From positions 1-64,000 of the forward strand of contig NZ_FQWI01000006.1 in assembly GCF_900129615.1 (NCBI RefSeq): 64,000 nt of DNA, in the 5' to 3' direction. Shown piece by piece: positions 61,978 through 64,000 of the stretch (position 1 is the first letter of the stretch; every line of letters starts with the position of its first letter). The notes under the pieces were generated by a model. It searched no databases. It was not told the DNA's origin and was given only the letters and a program-made list of their open reading frames with translations. Position numbers and translations under genes: made by a program. The DNA comes from Pectobacterium carotovorum (lineage in GTDB: Bacteria > Pseudomonadota > Gammaproteobacteria > Enterobacterales > Enterobacteriaceae).

Positions 61978-63177
61978 TCTGACGATGAAACGGTGATGTT
62001 TACCCAACCAGAGAAGCATGCCGGGTTCTGGATTAACCATTGCCAGTTCATCCGTTTCTTTATGCGTATTGACCCTTACTGCTCCAGAGCGAATTAACCT
62101 CCGCAGCTCAGAGCGACTCATGTCGGCAAGCGCCTGACTACAAAAATCAATCAGTACCAGCGGTGCTTGCCCATCAACAATGAGTGGAAGATGGTCCTCT
62201 TCAGTGGGATTATGACGCTGAAATACCCGCTCAAAATGTTTGCCAGCAGCGTCAGCGGCTTCCGCGTCATGGTAGATACCTACTATCTGGTGTGCCAGAT
62301 CCTTTTTAATAAGAATGGGATTTTTCCCTCGTTCCATCTGCTCTCTGACCTCAATGATATATTCTGCCGAAACATTCGTGGCCAGGCTGAAATAACTGAT
62401 AATAAGCTGATCGGGTAACGACATGATCTTCCCATACATCTCTTCAGGGCTATCCGTTAATGCGATATAGTTCCCTTTCGATTTACTCATCTTATCTTTG
62501 CCGTCCAAACCTTCCAGTAGAGGCATCGTGATGACCGCCTGCCCCTCACTGCCGAAAGACTCCTGCAACATGCGTCCTACCATGTTATTAAAGAGTTGAT
62601 CCGTACCACCAAGCTCAATGTCCGCGTTGATCATCACAGAGTCATAGCCTTGAAGGATCGGATACAGGAGCTCATGCAGATGAATAGGTGAAGATGCGGC
62701 ATATCGCGTTTTAAAATCATCACGCTGCATCATTTGAGCTAGCGTGACGCGGGAAATCAGCCCAAGAATTTCAGAAAAGGGCATTTTTCTAAACCAGTCC
62801 GAATTGCGACGCACCTGTATACGCGAAGTATCAATAATTCGGCCGAGTTGATCGAGATAGGTCTGACTATTAAGAGCGATTTGCTTTTCACTTAATGGCG
62901 GGCGCAGCTTGTTACGACCTGTTGGATCGCCAATAGAGGCAGTAAAGTCGCCAATGATAATGACAATACCGTGACCAGCATCCTGAAATTGTTTTAATTT
63001 GCGTAATACCACAGCATGCCCGAGATGAAGATCGGGTGCGGTAGGGTCGAACCCAAGCTTAATGATAAGCTTGCGATTCTCTTTCGCGGCCAGCTCAAGC
63101 TTCTTTTCAAGCCCATTAGAGGGCTCCATGATGGCAATGTTTGAAGCCAAGACGTCAATATTATTATTCGTTTTCAT
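61975..63177 (-). CDS. tyrS: Tyrosyl-tRNA synthetase, KMSKS (TyrZ-like) type
   Basis: Charges tRNA-Tyr with tyrosine. In 400 residues, the HIGH motif is DLHLGHAV (about 50-57), followed by GDFTASIGDPTGRN, QGYDSVMINADIELGGTDQ (tyrosine and ATP pocket) and KMSKSKGN. The C-terminus is an S4-like RNA-binding part (SRSELRRLIRSGAVRVN). Enterobacterial housekeeping TyrS has a KFGKT loop and about 424 residues, so this is the other bacterial subtype and likely a second, acquired copy. It may provide resistance to a tyrosyl-adenylate mimic. Confidence 0.88.
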   Translation of the reverse strand: MKTNNNIDVLASNIAIMEPSNGLEKKLELAAKENRKLIIKLGFDPTAPDLHLGHAVVLRKLKQFQDAGHGIVIIIGDFTASIGDPTGRNKLRPPLSEKQIALNSQTYLDQLGRIIDTSRIQVRRNSDWFRKMPFSEILGLISRVTLAQMMQRDDFKTRYAASSPIHLHELLYPILQGYDSVMINADIELGGTDQLFNNMVGRMLQESFGSEGQAVITMPLLEGLDGKDKMSKSKGNYIALTDSPEEMYGKIMSLPDQLIISYFSLATNVSAEYIIEVREQMERGKNPILIKKDLAHQIVGIYHDAEAADAAGKHFERVFQRHNPTEEDHLPLIVDGQAPLVLIDFCSQALADMSRSELRRLIRSGAVRVNTHKETDELAMVNPEPGMLLWLGKHHRFIVR

Positions 63178-63482
63178 TGATACTCTCAGTTAAGTTAACA
63201 AACATTTAACGACTATTGGCGTATATTTCTGTCAAACCAGAATGGTTGCCTATACCGACCAACAGTATCCTTCCACCAATCTTACCCCTGTGACTCAGGC
63301 AGTAACATTGACAAAACCATGTAAAAAGAAGGGATATTCGATATTTTCGGAAATATAGCTTTAAAGGATTGTTGGAGGTCAATACAAAATGGCAGAACCC
63401 GTTGCGAACCGCTTTATTAAACCCTAACGTGAGCATTATTCTTCACCCATTGGGTATTCATTGTTTTGATTGACGAGGGAAA
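63178..63482. other. Intergenic region upstream of tyrS
   Basis: About 305 bases, AT-rich, between divergent tyrS and the YtfP-like gene. No tRNA-like or T-box structure is obvious; a 76-codon minus-strand frame (63206-63436) has no recognisable domain. Confidence 0.45.
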
Positions 63483-63827
63483 ATGGAACGTTTGTTTGTC
63501 TACGGGACGCTGCGTCCGGGTCACGAAAATGCCTATATTTTGGAAAACATCGGTGGGGACTGGCTACCGGGTTACGTAACAGGCACGTTTTATGAGCGTG
63601 GCTGGGGTGCCGCCGCGGATTTTCCGGGGATCGTGCTGGATGAGCACGGGCCGCGCGTCAACGGTTACCTGTTTTTGTCCGCTAATCTTGAGGCGCACTG
63701 GCCAATGCTGGATGAATTTGAAGAGGGCTACGATCGCGTTGAGGTTGTGGTTACCACGGCGGAAGACCAGCAGGTTACGGCATGGGTTTATCAGTTGCAG
63801 CCACAAACAGGCCAGTACGCGGGATAG
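63483..63827 (+). CDS. YtfP-like gamma-glutamylcyclotransferase-fold protein
   Basis: A 114-residue protein of the GGCT-like (AIG2/YtfP) fold. The N-terminal signature is MERLFVYGTLRPGHENAYIL, with the glycine loop that binds the gamma-glutamyl group. The probable catalytic Glu is in MLDEFEEGYDRVEV, and the C-terminal strand is AWVYQLQP. True gamma-glutamylcyclotransferase activity is unproven for such short bacterial members. ATG 63483 follows GAGGG. Confidence 0.85.
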   Translation: MERLFVYGTLRPGHENAYILENIGGDWLPGYVTGTFYERGWGAAADFPGIVLDEHGPRVNGYLFLSANLEAHWPMLDEFEEGYDRVEVVVTTAEDQQVTAWVYQLQPQTGQYAG

Positions 63828-63861
63828 TAAGCTACGTTCCCTGCCCTGACCTGCCCCCAGC

Positions 63862-63922
63862 AAGGGACCACATTTAAGAATCCCGCATCAGGAAACCGAA
63901 GCTGGATTTTTGTTTTAGCATC
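63862..63922 (+). repeat. Degenerate third copy of the tRNA-Asn-associated repeat
   Basis: GGGACCACATTTAAGAATCCC and GGATTTTTGTTTT match the island repeat (GGAGCCAAATTTAGAAAATCC, GGATTTTTGTTTTT) with several changes, and the CCCGC...GAAA...GCTGG hairpin is partly preserved. It follows the YtfP-like gene and may act as its terminator. Confidence 0.5.
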
Positions 63923-64000
63923 GTATGACAGTTGGCTAAGATTGAAGCGAATACAGCAACACTCGCCTTACAAGGAACTAAACGAGGACAGTTTAACTTC

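Noticed and set aside
1..64000. CRISPR arrays and complete insertion sequences
   Set aside because: No regularly spaced repeats and no transposase with terminal inverted repeats were seen.

Overview
The window looks like chromosome of a soft-rot enterobacterium, most likely Pectobacterium. Gene order and protein sequences are enterobacterial throughout: bioA/bioBFCD, uvrB, ybhK, moaABCDE, ybhL, ybhRSFG and rhlE follow one another as in the E. coli 17-minute region, and gsiABCD lies next to moeAB. It also carries a GH12 endoglucanase of the CelS type, characteristic of Pectobacterium. No sequence search was possible, so family calls rest on motifs, length, synteny and recall.

Layout. 1-8.7 kb: rhlE, then a minus-strand iron-siderophore operon (TonB-dependent receptor, binding protein, two permeases, ATPase, FhuF-like reductase) behind a Fur box. 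9.2-14.3 kb: the ybhGFSR ABC exporter, without its usual neighbour cecR. 14.4-18.1 kb: ybhL and moaABCDE, the latter behind a probable molybdenum-cofactor riboswitch. 18.4-21.7 kb: ybhK, a VOC protein and uvrB, with LexA and DnaA sites upstream of uvrB. 22.5-24.7 kb: an inserted cassette of an orphan type VI tube protein (Hcp), a candidate effector and two tandem membrane-anchored paralogues that look like immunity proteins. 24.9-30 kb: the divergent biotin cluster around a BirA operator. 30.2-35.3 kb: celS, yohJK, cdd and maeA. 35.4-43.3 kb: gsiABCD and, divergently, moeAB. 43.4-46.7 kb: a nitroreductase, a lipid kinase and a diguanylate cyclase. 46.8-50.7 kb: a GntR regulator, a fumarase/aspartase-superfamily lyase and a DASS transporter, with a long palindrome as probable operator. 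50.8-54.4 kb: small envelope and secreted proteins and mtfA.

The most plastic part starts at tRNA-Asn (54466). A 70-bp sequence covering the tRNA 3' tip and its terminator recurs at 60861, bracketing about 6.3 kb with ccdAB, an antirestriction (ArdC-like) relic and an AT-rich two-gene Gabija-type anti-phage module (OLD-family ATPase/TOPRIM nuclease plus UvrD-like helicase). No integrase is visible. A third, degenerate copy of the repeat near 63862 suggests a second segment, which holds a ketopantoate-reductase-like gene, a decapitated transporter, a second tyrosyl-tRNA synthetase of the KMSKS type and a YtfP-like protein. Upstream of mtfA, where E. coli has serU, sits a damaged tRNA-Ser(CGA).

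How the parts work together: moaA-E and moeAB supply molybdopterin synthesis from two loci. The siderophore operon is a complete import route from outer membrane to cytoplasmic reductive release. The Hcp cassette and the Gabija island are competition and defence modules added to a conserved core.
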